Part shown: positions 22,020 to 33,775 of the stretch, piece by piece
Numbering within the stretch: position 1 is the stretch's first letter
Layout: the number at the start of each line of letters is the position of its first letter
DNA from: Palaemon carinicauda
Lineage: Eukaryota > Arthropoda > Malacostraca > Decapoda > Palaemonidae
Reading direction: 5' to 3'
DNA: 64,000 bases
Assembly: GCF_036898095.1 (NCBI RefSeq)
Contig: NC_090728.1
Location: forward strand, 93,736,404-93,800,403
Notes under the pieces: model-generated
Told to the model about the DNA's origin: nothing
Seen by the model: only the letters and a program-made list of their open reading frames with translations
The model's database searches: none
Position numbers and translations under genes: made by a program

Positions 22020-22304
22020 TCAAACTGTCGTAAGTAATGTTTTGAAGAACACCCATGAAGATTTCCGGCCTGTGTAAGCCTGTAAGCCTGCAAAGGGCAT
22101 AGATTGGAAAAAATTTAAGGAAGAGGCAACATTCCTAAGGTCATGATCTGATGGTATACTATCAGGGTCAGCCTTTCTGATGAAATAGGTGAGATTGGAC
22201 ATTAGCAGTTCGAAAGAAAGATTAGATCCTTTCGTCTCCCCTTTAAAAAAGTGACCGCCTTTAAAGGCCCGGCTCTTTAACAGGTAGGCATTAAGAGACT
22301 CCAC
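22020..22304 (-). pseudogene. YR C-terminal part of copy C (5' part at 31.3-32.1 kb)
   Basis: It encodes ADPDSIPSDHDLRNVASS, the His-x-x-Arg box of a tyrosine recombinase (HDLR). An extra A in the run at 22040-22043 shifts the frame just before the catalytic tyrosine, so the protein ends FFKTLLTTV and the HY pair is lost. The N-terminal half of the same gene is about 9 kb away at 31379-32128, separated by insertion of copy B. Confidence 0.75.
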
Positions 22305-22452
22305 GGGACACAGAGAAGGGTCCTCCTGAAGTGGGGCAATCTTCCAAGGCCCTCAACCTTTCGTGGGAATTTCGTTTTTTGACAAGAATGCAGGATCAGG
22401 GTAAAGATTTACAGCTCCCTATTCCGAGAATTCAATGTGGCCATCATCCCTT

Positions 22453-22842
22453 AAAACGGATTTTGAGCGAAGCGAAAAATCTATTTTTGGGTGAGATAGA
22501 CATGGCGTCCTGATGGAAGGTTCCTTTTTGGTAGCTTCCTTGGGTAAATAACTACTAAGATATTCCCAGAGAATTTAACCACAGGTTATCACAGAATTCT
22601 AACTTCTGGAGCGAGTATCCTAAAGGTTTCCCTTTTAAGACATCGTATATCAACAGGGGACGCATGTATTAATGCGCCACATAGCTATCTACACCCCGAA
22701 CAGAGTTAAGGCTTCGGTGTGTAAAGGCGGAGAATAGCTGGGAGCCGTTCCATAGCTAATCACATCCGTGGCTACTTTTGGTACTCGAGACGTAAACAAA
22801 CGGGCGCCATTGCTTAAATGACGTCACGTCCGTCTTCATCCT
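22453..22842 (-). repeat. right inverted terminal repeat of copy B
   Basis: Reverse complement of the left ITR at 30897-31254 over about 330 bases, including TGACGTCA at 22819-22826. It has an extra outer extension of about 45 bases (aaaacggattttgagcg...) that the left ITR lacks. An asymmetrical extension is normal for DIRS elements. Confidence 0.9.
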
Positions 22843-22920
22843 GAAGCCAGTTGCTTGCCGATCACCATGATACAGCAGAGCAGGGTGGGACCTAAAAACT
22901 GGACGAAGTAGCAGGGAGGG

Positions 22921-23016
22921 TCCATCAGGACGCCATGGCTATCTCACCCAAAAATAGATTTTTCGCTTCGCTCAAAATCCGTTTTTTGGGCTCAAGCCAT
23001 GGCGTCCTGATGGAAG
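22921..23016 (-). repeat. internal complementary region (ICR) of copy B
   Basis: The 96 bases consist of the reverse complement of the outer right end (22453-22517) fused directly to the reverse complement of the outer left end (31219-31254), sharing the T-run at the joint. It therefore copies the circle junction of the element. This is the diagnostic structure of DIRS retrotransposons, used as template to restore the termini. Confidence 0.93.
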
Positions 23017-23827
23017 AATACCAGAGAATCAATGTATCGTGGTAGTTTTTCCCCTATTGGTAAGTGCCAAGGGCTTTGAACAAAATAGCATAGTAATCTT
23101 AATAAAGAACCGTAGGGAAGAATCTTCCTGCCCCCCTTGGCAGTGAAGTTCCCACGGGCCATGCCGAGATCAAAGTGGTTATTGAAGGGCTATTCACCTT
23201 GTTAGAAGAACCTGAAGAACTTGGAGACGAGACTGAATGGTTGGCATTCGTATCGGAACATTCTGGAAGGCAGACAAGTGGTGGTTGGACACTGTGTGCT
23301 GAGAAGGTTGGTTTCGTCTCCAGGGTATGAAGAGTAAGTATTCGTATTGGAATATTACTTTGTAAGAGTGAATATAAAATAAGGGTTAGGACCTTAAAAT
23401 CTCCATGAACCATAAGGAAAGGGGATAATAAAACTATGACAGGCATGTATTTCATAGTAAGTAGGAGCGGATTGAGACGCACAAGTAATAAAATAGAAAT
23501 TTTATTTCACAGTTGCAGAAATTAAATGAATTGCAGCAATAAGTAAAGTTAATTTACAGTAATTATAATGTACGTAGTAATAAAGACTTGCTCTTGAATC
23601 TGAAAGGGAATTTCAAATTTATTAGTAGGCACTCGTTCTCGAGGAACATTAGTCTTTAATTAAAACACATCATGCTCTAGGCATGCGGCACTTGTGTGAC
23701 AACTATGACATTTCACCTGGGATAAGAACAGTTATAAGAAAGCACTAAGTGTTTTCGACATCACTATGTATCGCTCGAGGGTCAACATAGGCACCCGAAG
23801 AGTTAGAGTCCCAAGTAACTCACTGTT

Positions 23828-25054
23828 CTATGCAGAGTTAGGTGCAGGTTTCATAACACTACCTGCGGCTACCACAAAATGTTTGACTTCGTGCACTTGT
23901 TTCGCATAATGTTTGAAGAAAACACGCGAGGACTTCCAGCCTGTGAAGCTTTTAAGGCTTTCGAAGTCCATACTCTGAAAGAAATTCAGAGACGATGCAA
24001 CTTTTCTAGGATCGTGACCGGCGGATGTACTGTCGGGATCCGCTCTGCGAATGAAGTAGGTGATTTTCGCTCTTAATTGTTTCAGTGACAGGTCGCTGCC
24101 CGATGTTTCTCCTTTGAAGAGTTGGCCTCCACCAAAGTTCGAAGTTCTGCGAAGATAGACCTTGAGGCTCTCTACTGGGCATAAAGAGGCATCTTCCTTC
24201 AGGGGGCATATTCTCCAGGGGCCCCATCTTTTGGTGGGTAATTCATTTTTGGCGAGAAACGTCGGATCCGGGGAGAGGGTAATGTTTCCTGAATCAGTAA
24301 ACAGGATATGACCCTCTTCTCTTGACAATGCCACTATTTCGCTGACTCGGGCTCCTGAGGCGAGAGCAAAGAGAAATATAACTTTCTGAGTCAGATCCTT
24401 GAGAGGGCATGAAACATTATCTAAGTTGGAGGCGAAATGGAGCACCTTGTCCAATGACCAGGAGATCGGTTTCGGTGGGGATGCTGGGCGTAGACGAGCG
24501 CATGCTTTCGGCAGTTTATTGAAGATGTCGCTGGACAGATCAATTTGGAAGGCATACAATATTGGTCTAGTCAAGGCCGATTTGCAAGTTGAAATCGTTT
24601 TGGCTGCTAATCCCTGTCCATGAAGGTGAATGAAGAAGGACATGCAGAAATCAATTGTGATTTCCTTAGGATTTTTTGTCTTGACGAAAGAGACCCATTT
24701 TCTCCAAGATGATTCGTATTGCCGTCTTGTGGATTCGGTCTTGTATTCCTCGAGGAAGTCTAGACTTTTCTTCGAGATCCCAAACCTCTTCTTTGCGGCT
24801 AGGGAGAGAAAATCATGAGATGAAGGTCCTTGATTTTCGATGATGAAGCGAAGACAGTCGACTTCTGTACTTGTTGGGAGAGAACTGGGCCCGGGAGAGG
24901 GATCAGCTTGGGCTGCAGCTGCAGGGCCAGGGGGTACCAGTTGCTCCGGGGCCACTTGGGAGCCACTAGGGCCGCTGTCCCTTTGAAGGTTCTCAGCTTG
25001 GAGAGGACTTTCAGCAGAAGGTTGGTGGGAGGGAACAGGTAGATCTTGGACCAT
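23828..25054 (-). CDS. tyrosine recombinase of DIRS copy B
   Basis: 408 residues from the same ATG position as copy A. It carries all catalytic residues: Arg in SGARVSE, HDPR, Trp in FTGWKSS and Tyr in FFKHYAKQ. It differs from copy A by scattered substitutions only. The frame is open upstream to 25516 as a shadow of RT/RNase H. Since gag and RNase H of this copy are broken, this is the one product that could still be made and act on copies in trans. Confidence 0.85.
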   Translation of the reverse strand: MVQDLPVPSHQPSAESPLQAENLQRDSGPSGSQVAPEQLVPPGPAAAAQADPSPGPSSLPTSTEVDCLRFIIENQGPSSHDFLSLAAKKRFGISKKSLDFLEEYKTESTRRQYESSWRKWVSFVKTKNPKEITIDFCMSFFIHLHGQGLAAKTISTCKSALTRPILYAFQIDLSSDIFNKLPKACARLRPASPPKPISWSLDKVLHFASNLDNVSCPLKDLTQKVIFLFALASGARVSEIVALSREEGHILFTDSGNITLSPDPTFLAKNELPTKRWGPWRICPLKEDASLCPVESLKVYLRRTSNFGGGQLFKGETSGSDLSLKQLRAKITYFIRRADPDSTSAGHDPRKVASSLNFFQSMDFESLKSFTGWKSSRVFFKHYAKQVHEVKHFVVAAGSVMKPAPNSA

Positions 25055-26735
25055 CTGTTCCAGTCCAGTGACATGGCATCCACTGCTTCTGCCTTGGGGT
25101 CCTCGTACGGGGCCACGTACCGAGGAAGTTGATTGTTGTCGCTCGTTGCGAAGAGATCTATCTGAAGTTCTGGGACTTGGTGAGAGATGAAGGAGAATGA
25201 TCTTGCGTCTAGAGACCATTCCGACTCTATCGGGTTTGTCCGAGATAGAGCATCCGCTGTCACGTTGCGGAATCCTTGTAGGTGAACTGCAGACAGGTGC
25301 CATTTCTTCTTCTCTGCCAGACGGAAGATTGGGAGAAGCACCTGATTTATCTGGGGCGATCTTGAGCCTTGGCGATTGAGACATCGAACTACCACCGAGT
25401 TGTCTAGGGTTAGACGAATATGGATCGAGGGAGGCGGGGAGAGTTTCTTCAGAGTTAGAAGGACCGCCATGGCCTCCAAGATGTTGATGTGGAACGTCTT
25501 GAACAGGGGAGACCATATGCCTTGAGCCTGTTTTTGGTGGAGTGACCTCCCCAACCCTCCAGCGAAGCGTCCGTGTGGATGTTGAGTGATGGAGGTGGGT
25601 GTTGAAGAGGAATGGACCTTTTCAGGGCCTTTGCTTCCGACCACGGCTTGAGGAGAAGTCGAAGTCTGTTTGGGAGCCGTCTCTTGAGGTCTCTTCGAGC
25701 GATGGATGCAGAACGTCTCCAGACTCCCGCGGCATCCTTTAGCTGTGCACGAAGCACTGGGTTTGTTACTGAGGCGAACTGTAGAGAGCCTAGAACTCGT
25801 TCCTGCTGGCGTCTTGAGATCCGCTTGGATTTCAGTAGTCGCTTGACAGACCCTGCTATTTCCTTCCTTTTCTTCTGGGGAATGGAAAGGCGGTGTGACT
25901 GAAGGTTCCATTGGATTCCTAACCATTGGAACTTCTGAGCTGGAGAGAGGCGAGATTTCTTCGCGTTTATCTTGAATCCCAGGTATTCTAGGTACTGGGT
26001 GACTTTGCTGCAGGATTTTACACAATCCTCGGGCGATGGAGCCCAAACTAGCCAATCGTCGAGGTAGGCCATCACCTGGACGTCTCGGAGGCGGAGCTGT
26101 TGTACTATGGCGTCCGCCAGCTTTGTGAAGATCCGAGGGGCCACATTGAGGCCGAAGGGCATGGCCCTGAAGGCGTAGCTTTTCCTTTGGAGTCGAAATC
26201 CTAGGTAGGAGGAAGCGTGATGGTTCATCGGAATGTGCCAGTAGGCATCCGCCAGGTCTATGGAGACCGTGTAAGAACCTCGAGGCAGAAGGGTCCTTAT
26301 CTGTTGAAGAGTCAGCATCTTGAACTTGTCGTTCGCTATGAACTTGTTGAGGGGGGATAAGTCCAGAATGACTCTGAGTTTGTCGGAGTCTTTCTTGGGG
26401 ACACAAAACAATCTCCCTTGGAACCTGGTGGACTTTACCTTCCTTATCACCTTCTTGTTCAAGAGATCTAGGACATATTCTTCCAGAAGGGGGGTTGATT
26501 GTTGGAAGAATTGCTGGAATGTTGGGGGTCGTTGAGTCCAACTCCAGCCTAGACCCTTCTTGACGATGCTGTGTGCCCAGGGATCGAAGGTCCAACGATC
26601 CTGGAATTGGCGGAGTCTTCCTCCCACCGGAAGCACTTCATTGCTTCTGGTGTCCCGAGGGCTTGCTGCCTCGTCCGCTAGCTCCCTTTCCTCCTCTGCC
26701 TCTGGAGGGACGGCGAGACGCGTCTCTGCCTGCAC
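24799..26735 (-). pseudogene. RT / RNase H of copy B (single frameshift)
   Basis: RT is intact through SIDLADAYWHIPM and AYLDDWLVWAPS to RNase H HTDASLEGWGGHS in the frame 25455-26735. A one-base deletion near 25540 (GTGGAG against GTGGGAG in copy A) moves the rest of RNase H (NILEAMA, LDNS, TADALSR) and the downstream segment into the frame ending at 24799. It also stops about 17 codons earlier than in copy A through CTT-to-TAG type changes. The rest of the protein is well preserved, so inactivation is recent. Confidence 0.85.
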
Positions 26736-28587
26736 CTCTGCTTGAGCCTCTACCTTTGGGACGAAAGGTAGTCGTCTGTTGCTCGAAAGCAGGGGTGAAA
26801 ACCGGTGACTGTGACAAGACCGGTTGGGTGACCAGCTGAAAGGTCTGCTGTGGCTGAGCTGCCACTTGGGAGGTAGCGGGTCCCGGAAACTGACGTCTTG
26901 GTTGACGTTGCTGGGGTGTCTGTTTGGAAGATTTCCTCTTAGGTTGAGGTCCGTCGTCCTGAGAGGATTTCCTCTTTTTTTACATGCCCCACTTGTGGAG
27001 AAGGTTCCTATTCTCCGTGGCGGCTTTGTCTGTGATCTCCTTCACAAGGTCAGAAGGAAAGAGGTGTTTGCCCCAGATGTTGGAGGAAATCAGCCTCCGG
27101 AGTTCATGTTTCACAGTGGCCCCTGCGAACACGAATTCACGACAGGCTCTCCGAGCCTTCATGAAGTGGTACATGTCCTTCACCAGGGTTGCCATGTGGG
27201 ATTTGGCAAGTACCATGTAGTGGTCTGGTACTCTGGTGTCACAGGCCATGATGTCCAGTTGGACCTGGTGGGACATGGATGCTGCGAGCCTCTCCTTCGT
27301 ATCTTGTTCCCGACGAAGGAGGTGATCGTTGAGTTTCGGGAGGTCTTCATTAAACTGACGTCCGGCGACGTCAGGATCTAGCTTTCCCACCACGAAAGTA
27401 TGCTGGATGTCCTTCCAGTGTCGAGCGTCGGGGGGAGTGACTATGGAGAAGGGTCTGCACTCCTCCAGTGCAGGGCAGGCTTTTCCCTCTTCCACAGCCT
27501 TGAGGCACGCAGCGAAGGCCTTTTCCATGAATGGAAGGACTGCATCCTCGGGTGCGACGTAGGTAGGGTGCTTCTTGCTCAGGGCCGGAAGCTTAGAGCA
27601 GGTAAAACCCCTACTTTTAAACGTGTTGGCTAGCATAGCCTGGGCCTTCGCGAGATCGAACACTATCTCCTCTTTCGGTTCGGTCTCTTCTTTAGAGGCA
27701 GGTTCAGAGCGAAGTCGGACGTAACAGTCCGGGTAGGCCTCGAAATTTGGGAAGAACTCCACGTCTTCCAGGGGGACCGTGCCGATCTTGTCGCTGACGA
27801 AGATCCTGCCGGTCGCTATAACCATATGCTCAGCATACCTCCATGGGTTGGCATGTGAGCAAGCGGGGAGATCCTTAACCGAGATCTTCTTCGGTTCTTT
27901 GGATCCTATCATGGACCTGATGAACTCCTGATTCTCCTTCAGCCTGTCGTCCATGATGGCTTTAATCATCCGGAGCATCTCTTGGGTGGATGGCAAGGGT
28001 TCCGGGGTAGTGGAGGTAGACGGGAGAGACACTTCCGTCGGTGTAGGAGTAGGGGCGGTGATGGAAGGAGGAGCGACCTCTTGCTCCGACTCGGCGTATT
28101 CCACCTGGTCTTCATCATCTTCAGCCCCTTGAGCCATAAGGGTCTTCTCCATGTCCTCCGAGACATCCGACATGTGTTCATCATCTTCGGGATCCAGGCG
28201 GCACTCGTGCATGGACTGGGCCATGACTACATCAGGTTCCACTGTAATTTGGACAGTGGGGATCAAATCCTTGGGCACCACAGAATCAGGGGAGGCCTTA
28301 GGGAACAGAAGTGACCTCAATTCTTCAGTGGCCAGGTACGGTCCGGTGGCATTCTTCTGGAAGCCACGCACCCACTTGCGTAGCTTCTCCCGAGAAGTGT
28401 CCCTGACCTCCGCTGAGGGAGGGTTATGGAAGGCATCAACTAGGTGAGCCTGGCAGACCGTACAGTTCTGTGGGTCCCAGAATTTCAAATCCCCTTTCTT
28501 GTTAGCACAAGGGGCGTGAGTCCTGCAAGCCGTATGCCCGTAGAAGTGCGGGCGTTTCACAGCGCAGAAGTCGAAGTCACACTTCAT
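26638..28587 (-). pseudogene. gag of copy B (nonsense mutation)
   Basis: 535 residues collinear with copy A gag, including the N-terminal Cys/His cluster. A TAA at 26980-26982 then replaces a Ser codon just after KWGM. The frame continues open behind it (KKRK, DDGPQPKRK, QPQQTFQLV, RGRGSSRG) to 26638, so only the basic, RG-rich tail is lost. The truncated product might still fold. Confidence 0.85.
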
Positions 28588-28596
28588 CTGCTCCTC

Positions 28597-28625
28597 CTGT
28601 GGAAGAAAGAGAAAATGAGTATGGG
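28597..28625 (-). promoter_or_regulatory. candidate 3' splice site before gag (copy B)
   Basis: TACTCAT, pyrimidine run and ACAG as in copy A, 9 bases before the gag ATG at 28587. Confidence 0.6.
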
Positions 28626-30896
28626 GGGAGTCATAAGAATGGCTCTTAAGCTAAGTTAATATTAATCATTAATTTTAACTTGATAAAGGGTGTGATGCAC
28701 AGAGGATTGAGATAGTAAAGAAACATACTCCATGCATCCCGCCCGGCTGGTTACCGCAAGCTTCATCCTTGGATAATCCGAGGTGGCCGAAGGCGTAGTA
28801 TAGAATTCACGCAGAAATCCATAGGGTAATGGAATTCCATGGGAATTGCCAAGGATAAGTTTGGGACTGAGGCCACTCAGTCCCAAATTAGGGGGCTAAA
28901 GGATCCCCGAGGGTAACTGCTTCCGGCAACCAGCCGCGCTAAGATACACGCAGCATGCTGGAAATCTGAAGAATGCAAAAGGACAGCATGAATACTAATA
29001 GAACAGTACCAAGGTACTGATCCACTAACGTAAACAGGCCGTCTGGTTGCAGTGTAGGGCTATCAGTATCAGATGATAGTAGAAGGGGGTGCAAGTCGTC
29101 TTGACGCCTCCGGGGGGTTCCGGCAGACCTCCGGCACGCCGGAGGCCGCTCCAGCAGAGTTTCTGGCATTAGTACAGACAATATAAGTCAAGAGTAATAC
29201 CAGGGTGGCGGCCGCCGGCACAGCGGCGGCACGCTGGCAGAGGGAGCGGCGGCTCCGGCAGCCGGAGGATGCCAGATTGGTGACAGGATCAAGGATGGTT
29301 ATGGCAGAACCGGGTTTCCGGCAGAGGATGCCGGCACTCCGGTGGCCGGCCGGCGGGCGGACGGCCAAGGTATGAGGAAGGTGGAGAGCCATCGGCTGGA
29401 AGCCGGCGGTAGGCGGCAGTCCCCCGGCACACGGAGGACTGGCGGCCATGGGGGTATGGGGAGAGTCACCAAGGTAGGAGGTGGGTATCGCCGACAGTGG
29501 AGGCGGCAAGGGACCGGCACCCGGATAGTGAAAGAGACAAGGGGAGGGATGTAAGGAGTCCAGCCATGGACTCCCAGACATCCCCCCCTGAGAGGGTGTA
29601 CCCATGATAGAGGCTGGCTCTATCACCCAGACGCAGGGGCCGCAGAGGACCGGGAGCTAGGGTAGCCCAAGGGAGGGCTAGGGGACACCCAAAGAGGGGG
29701 AGACCCCTGTATACAGAACACATCCAGTGGCTAACCCCATAGGACACTATGAAGGGTATATGTACCAGAGCGGACTGTACACAGAAGCTCAAGGTAGCCC
29801 TATCATTCCACCCTAAGGAGGAGTTGTAGGACAGGGGACAGATGGGTATAGACTAACCTAAGTATAGGCTAGGCTATACAAGAGATAGGTGGGGAGGGGA
29901 GAAGAGAAGAGTCTTCCATGAAAGGGGTTCTGTACCAGAGCGGCCACTAAGGAAGGGAGGACACTCCCTAACCTAAGGTAAGGCAGCCTGACTGAAACGG
30001 TGCATGGGTACAGTTTCAGCAAGGAACAGAATTACCCTTCCAAAACCTAATCTAGAGCAGGGCTGAGCGTCCTGAACTAGGAAGGATAGAAGACATAACG
30101 CTATCGCAGGACAGTCGTAGACTTAGTCCTAGCCATAGAGGAAAGACTAGCCGTTCCTCACTCTCAGGCGCAACCCTAAGGGGGGTTCATTCCCTTAGGG
30201 GGGACTGAGAGGCGATAATATACTCTGGTAAGAGCTTGATCCCCTTACGTGGTAAGGGGAGCAAGGCTACACAGAGGGAATGCCAAGGGCAGGGGGATGA
30301 AGGAAGCATATAGGGGTCCTACATGTAGGTTAGGTTAGGAAGGCACACTAACTAACCTGTCCCCTATATGGTCCCTGAAGGCGAAAACACTTGCATCACA
30401 GTCAATAGTATTGTAAAATAATGCCACTATCTTCATAAGTAAGCCTAGGATCACTGATAAATCATGCATGAACACTGATATATAGGCGCTCTGGCCTGGG
30501 GGCTATAGTAGCCAACTGGTATAGGGTCGATCGATGACCGGTAAAAAAGCGTCAAAACACGATATAAAAGTTCCTAGCTATGAAGACTAAATAAACTAAT
30601 GTTATCGATTAGTAAATGAGGCCGGAAGCGTTGTTGTGGCTAACTAAATAAGGCATGCAGAACAACAGTGACGCCATAAAATGGCGGGTCCGGTAGAGGC
30701 ACAGCTCTGCCACAAAACAACAAATATCTCGAAAAGTAATATTTACTTTACGGTCAGAGCTTAACTAAACAATACTGGAACCTTGTACTCAACTTTCCAG
30801 AAGAAGGCGAGGCCGAAGGTAGCGACATAATAAAGATGCAAGGCGATAAAGATAGCACAGGGAAAATCCGTCTAAGTAAGGCGAGCTACTGTACAA
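28626..30896 (-). other. leader region of copy B (probable intron)
   Basis: Collinear with the copy A leader. It contains the GC-rich CCGGC block at 29090-29530 and no frame conserved with copy A, except the short upstream frame near 30.8 kb. Confidence 0.55.
30754..30828 (-). CDS. short upstream reading frame in the leader of copy B
   Basis: 24 codons starting MSLPSASPSSGKLST, identical in peptide to copy A over the first 15 residues despite base changes. It terminates at a TGA after KL, a little earlier than in copy A. The peptide part after LST is not conserved, which fits an exon ending there or a uORF with a free tail. Confidence 0.35.
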   Translation of the reverse strand: MSLPSASPSSGKLSTRFQYCLVKL

Positions 30897-31254
30897 AGGA
30901 TGAAGACGGACGTGACGTCATTTAAGCAATGGCGCCCGTTTGTTTACGTCTCGAGTACCAAAAGTAGCCACGGATGAGATTAGCTATGGAACGGCTCCCA
31001 GCTATTCTCCGCCTTTACACACCGAAGCCTTAACTCTGTTCGGGGTGTAGATAGCTATGTGGCGCGTTAATACATGCGTCCCCTGTTGATATACGATGTC
31101 TTAAAAGGGAAACCTTTAGGATACTCGCTCCAGAAGTTAGAATTCTGTGATAACCTGTGGTTAAATTCTCTGGGAATATCTTAGTAGTTATTTACCCAAG
31201 GAAGCTACCAAAAAGGAACCTTCCATCAGGACGCCATGGCTTGAGCCCAAAAAA
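30897..31254 (-). repeat. left inverted terminal repeat of copy B
   Basis: Inverted match to 22520-22842, with CRE-like TGACGTCA at 30913-30920. It ends in cccaaaaaa, immediately followed by the interrupted YR gene of copy C. Confidence 0.9.
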
Positions 31255-32128
31255 GGGCCACAATATCGCTGACTCTAGCCCCAGAAGCCATGGCAAGCAA
31301 AATCATAGACCTTTGAGTAAGATCCCTCAGAGAAGTGGAGGTGTTATCTATCGAGGAAGCAAAGTGCAGGACTTTATTCTACGACCAAGAAATAGCCTTG
31401 GGAGGAGCATTAGGTTTCAGTTTAGCAGAGGCCTTCGGGATCTTATTGAACAGCTTGCTATTAAGTTCAATATCAAAAGCATAAGCAATGGGTTTAGTTA
31501 GTACTGACTTACATAAGGCAATAGTTGTAGAGGCCCGACCTTGACCATGCAATGAGATAAAGAAAGAAATGCAGAAGTCCATAGAAATGGAAGAGGGCTG
31601 ATGACTTTTCATGAATTCAACCCATTTTTTTTTTTCAGGGAGACAAATATTGTCGTTTGTGGTGTTGGACTTGTACTCTTCTATGAAGTCAATTCTCTCC
31701 TTTGCAACTCCAAACTTTCTTTGAGCCGCGAGGGCAAGAAAATCATGAGCTGAAGGATTTTTGTTATCCAAGAGGAAGCGAAGACAGTCTTCTGTTGAAT
31801 AACATGGGACAGCACTGGAGATGGTAGAGTGACCTGGAGAGGTTTGAGTTCCAGAACAGGAGGATACTAATTGCTCTTGGGCCACTTGGGAACCACTGGA
31901 GCTGCTGTTCCCTTTAAATTTCGCAGTTTGTTTAAGACTTTCATTAGGAGGTTGAATGGTGGAAATAGGTAGATGTGAGGCCACTGGTTCCAATCCAGAG
32001 ACATCGCATCCATCCCTATTGCTTCTGCATCTAAGTTTGGTACTACATACCGGCTTTCTGACAGGGCGTCCACTGTCATATTGCGAACCCCTTCGAGGTG
32101 AACTGCTGAGAGATGCCAGTTCCTCCAC
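31255..32128 (-). pseudogene. YR N-terminal part of copy C
   Basis: It encodes DCLRFLLDNKNPSAHDFLAL, the counterpart of DCLRFIIENQGPSSHDFLSL in copy A, then the core-binding domain (FCISFFISLHGQG) and KAISWS. A TGA at 31635-31637 stands where copy A has a Trp, in an A-rich stretch, and the same stop is in copy D. The catalytic Arg box (ASGARVSDIVAL-like) sits at the right edge of the copy B insertion, which splits the gene. Confidence 0.75.
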
Positions 32129-33636
32129 TTTGCTAAAGTGAGGATAGCTAGGATCACATGGTTGATCTGAGGAGACCTGGAGCCCTGTCTGTTAACACGG
32201 TCAACTATCGTCCTGTTGTTGATGGCTATATTGATGAGTGACTTCGTCTTTGGGTTCATTCTCTTCACAGTCAGAAACACTGCCATAGCTTCCAGAAAAT
32301 TGATGTGAAATTTCTGAAATGCGATTGACCAGCCACCCTGTACTTTCTTAGAAGGGGAGTGTCCCCACCAAACCTTATTCTGAGGCGTCCGTGTGAATAG
32401 TCACGGAAGGAGGAGGGTTTTGATAAACTCCTGGCTACTGACCACGGCTTTCGCTGGTCTCGCAGTAAGACCAGGGTTTTGTGGCGAAGATCTCTCAGAG
32501 CAAATGATGCCTTTCTTCTCCAGACTCTGTTGGCATTTTTGAGTCTCGCCTTTAGGATTGGGTCTCTCACGGCAGCGAACTGCAGTGAACCCAAGACTTT
32601 TTCCGGTTGCCGTCTGGTGAGTACTTTTGAACGAATAAGCCAGTAACAAAGTTTGCTATTTCCCTTCTCTTGCCTTGCGGTAGAGAGAGGGTGTGTGACT
32701 TTAGATTCCAGTGAAGCCCTAGCCACTGGAATTCTTGAGTTGAAGACAACCTGTACTTTTCGAAGTTGATCTTAAAACCCTCAGACTGTAGTGAAGACAC
32801 TCTGACTTCGTTGCAGCCTAGACCAGCCAGTCGTCCAGGTATACAATCACCTGGAAGCCTTTGTTCCGTAATTGTTGAACGAAGGCATCAACTAGCTTTG
32901 TGAAAATCTATGGAGCTATATTGAGCTCGAAGTACATAGCTTTGAATACGTAGGACTTTTTTGGCAGTCTGAAACCAAGGTAGGGGGAAAAGTGCTGATA
33001 TATCAGATGATGTCAATAGGTGTCAGCAAGATCTATGGAGACGGTGTAGGACCTTTGGGATAGTAAGGTTCATATTTGCGAGAAAGTCAGCATTAGGAAC
33101 TTATCGTTCACAAAGAATTTGTTTAGTGGGGACAATTCCAGGATAGATCGAAGAGCGTTCGAATCTTTCTTTGGCATGCAGAATTGCCGCCCTTGAAAGT
33201 TCATGGATTTTGTGCAACGGATGACTCCCATCCGGAGAAGATCATGTGCATAATCCTTCAAAATTGGAGTTGTGATTTGGAAGAACCTCTTGAACTGGGG
33301 AGGTTTCTGTCTACATTTATAGCCTAGTCTATTTGAGATTATGCTGTGATCCCAGGGATCTAGCTCCCATCGATCCCTGAACAGGTGAAGTCGTCCCTCT
33401 ACTGAGAGCTCCTCATTGTTGGTGTGAAAGACCAATGTTTTTAAATGCCTTGCCTCTACTTCCTCGGCCTCTAGAATAACAACCTTTTCCAGACCTTCCC
33501 CTGCTACTGGTGCCCTTTGTTTGAGCCCTGGCAGGGTGGAACAGGGTGGTGGCTCTCTCATACACCGTGTTGAAGGCTGGAGACTGTGATACATAGTGCT
33601 GGTGAACCGTATGTATAGACTAAGGGATAGCGGCAA
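31867..33636 (-). pseudogene. RT / RNase H of copy C
   Basis: Pieces in order: 33070-33636 (RDRWELDPWDHSIISNRLG, RQFCMPKKDSNALRSILELS), the YLDD box at 32830-32841, 32271-32800 and 31867-32286 (RNase H: INIAINNRTIVDRVNRQGS, MTVDALS, DAMSLDWNQW). A TAG at 32818-32820 just after YLDDWLV replaces the Trp of copy A, and copy D has the identical stop. The RNase H DN pair is NN here. Clearly inactive. Confidence 0.8.
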
Positions 33637-33775
33637 CTGAGGCTGTCACATCAGAAAAGGATTTCCTTCCCTTAAAATGTTGTCTGGGCTTCTTGCCCTT
33701 GGGTTAAGGTCCTTCACTGGGGATAAATTTCCATTTAGAGGACATGCCCCACTTGTCTATAAGGGTCTTATTCTC

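Larger units (their letters stand above)
22453..31254 (-). mobile_element. DIRS-like retrotransposon copy B, full length, nested in copy C
   Basis: Complete 8.8-kb element on the minus strand with left ITR (30897-31254), leader, gag, RT/RNase H, YR, ICR (22921-23016) and right ITR (22453-22842). Both ends are defined because the flanks rejoin into the YR gene of copy C: catcatccctt on the left and gggccacaat on the right match the continuous sequence in copy D. No clear target duplication is seen beyond shared A bases. It is highly similar to copy A over its length. One stop in gag and one frameshift in RNase H make this copy defective, although YR is intact. Confidence 0.95.

Noticed and set aside
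22453..22980. Independent ~0.5-kb MITE with inverted ends
   Set aside because: It looks like one because its ends are complementary, but it is the right ITR plus the left half of the ICR of copy B, as shown by the left ITR at 30897-31254 and the flank junctions.
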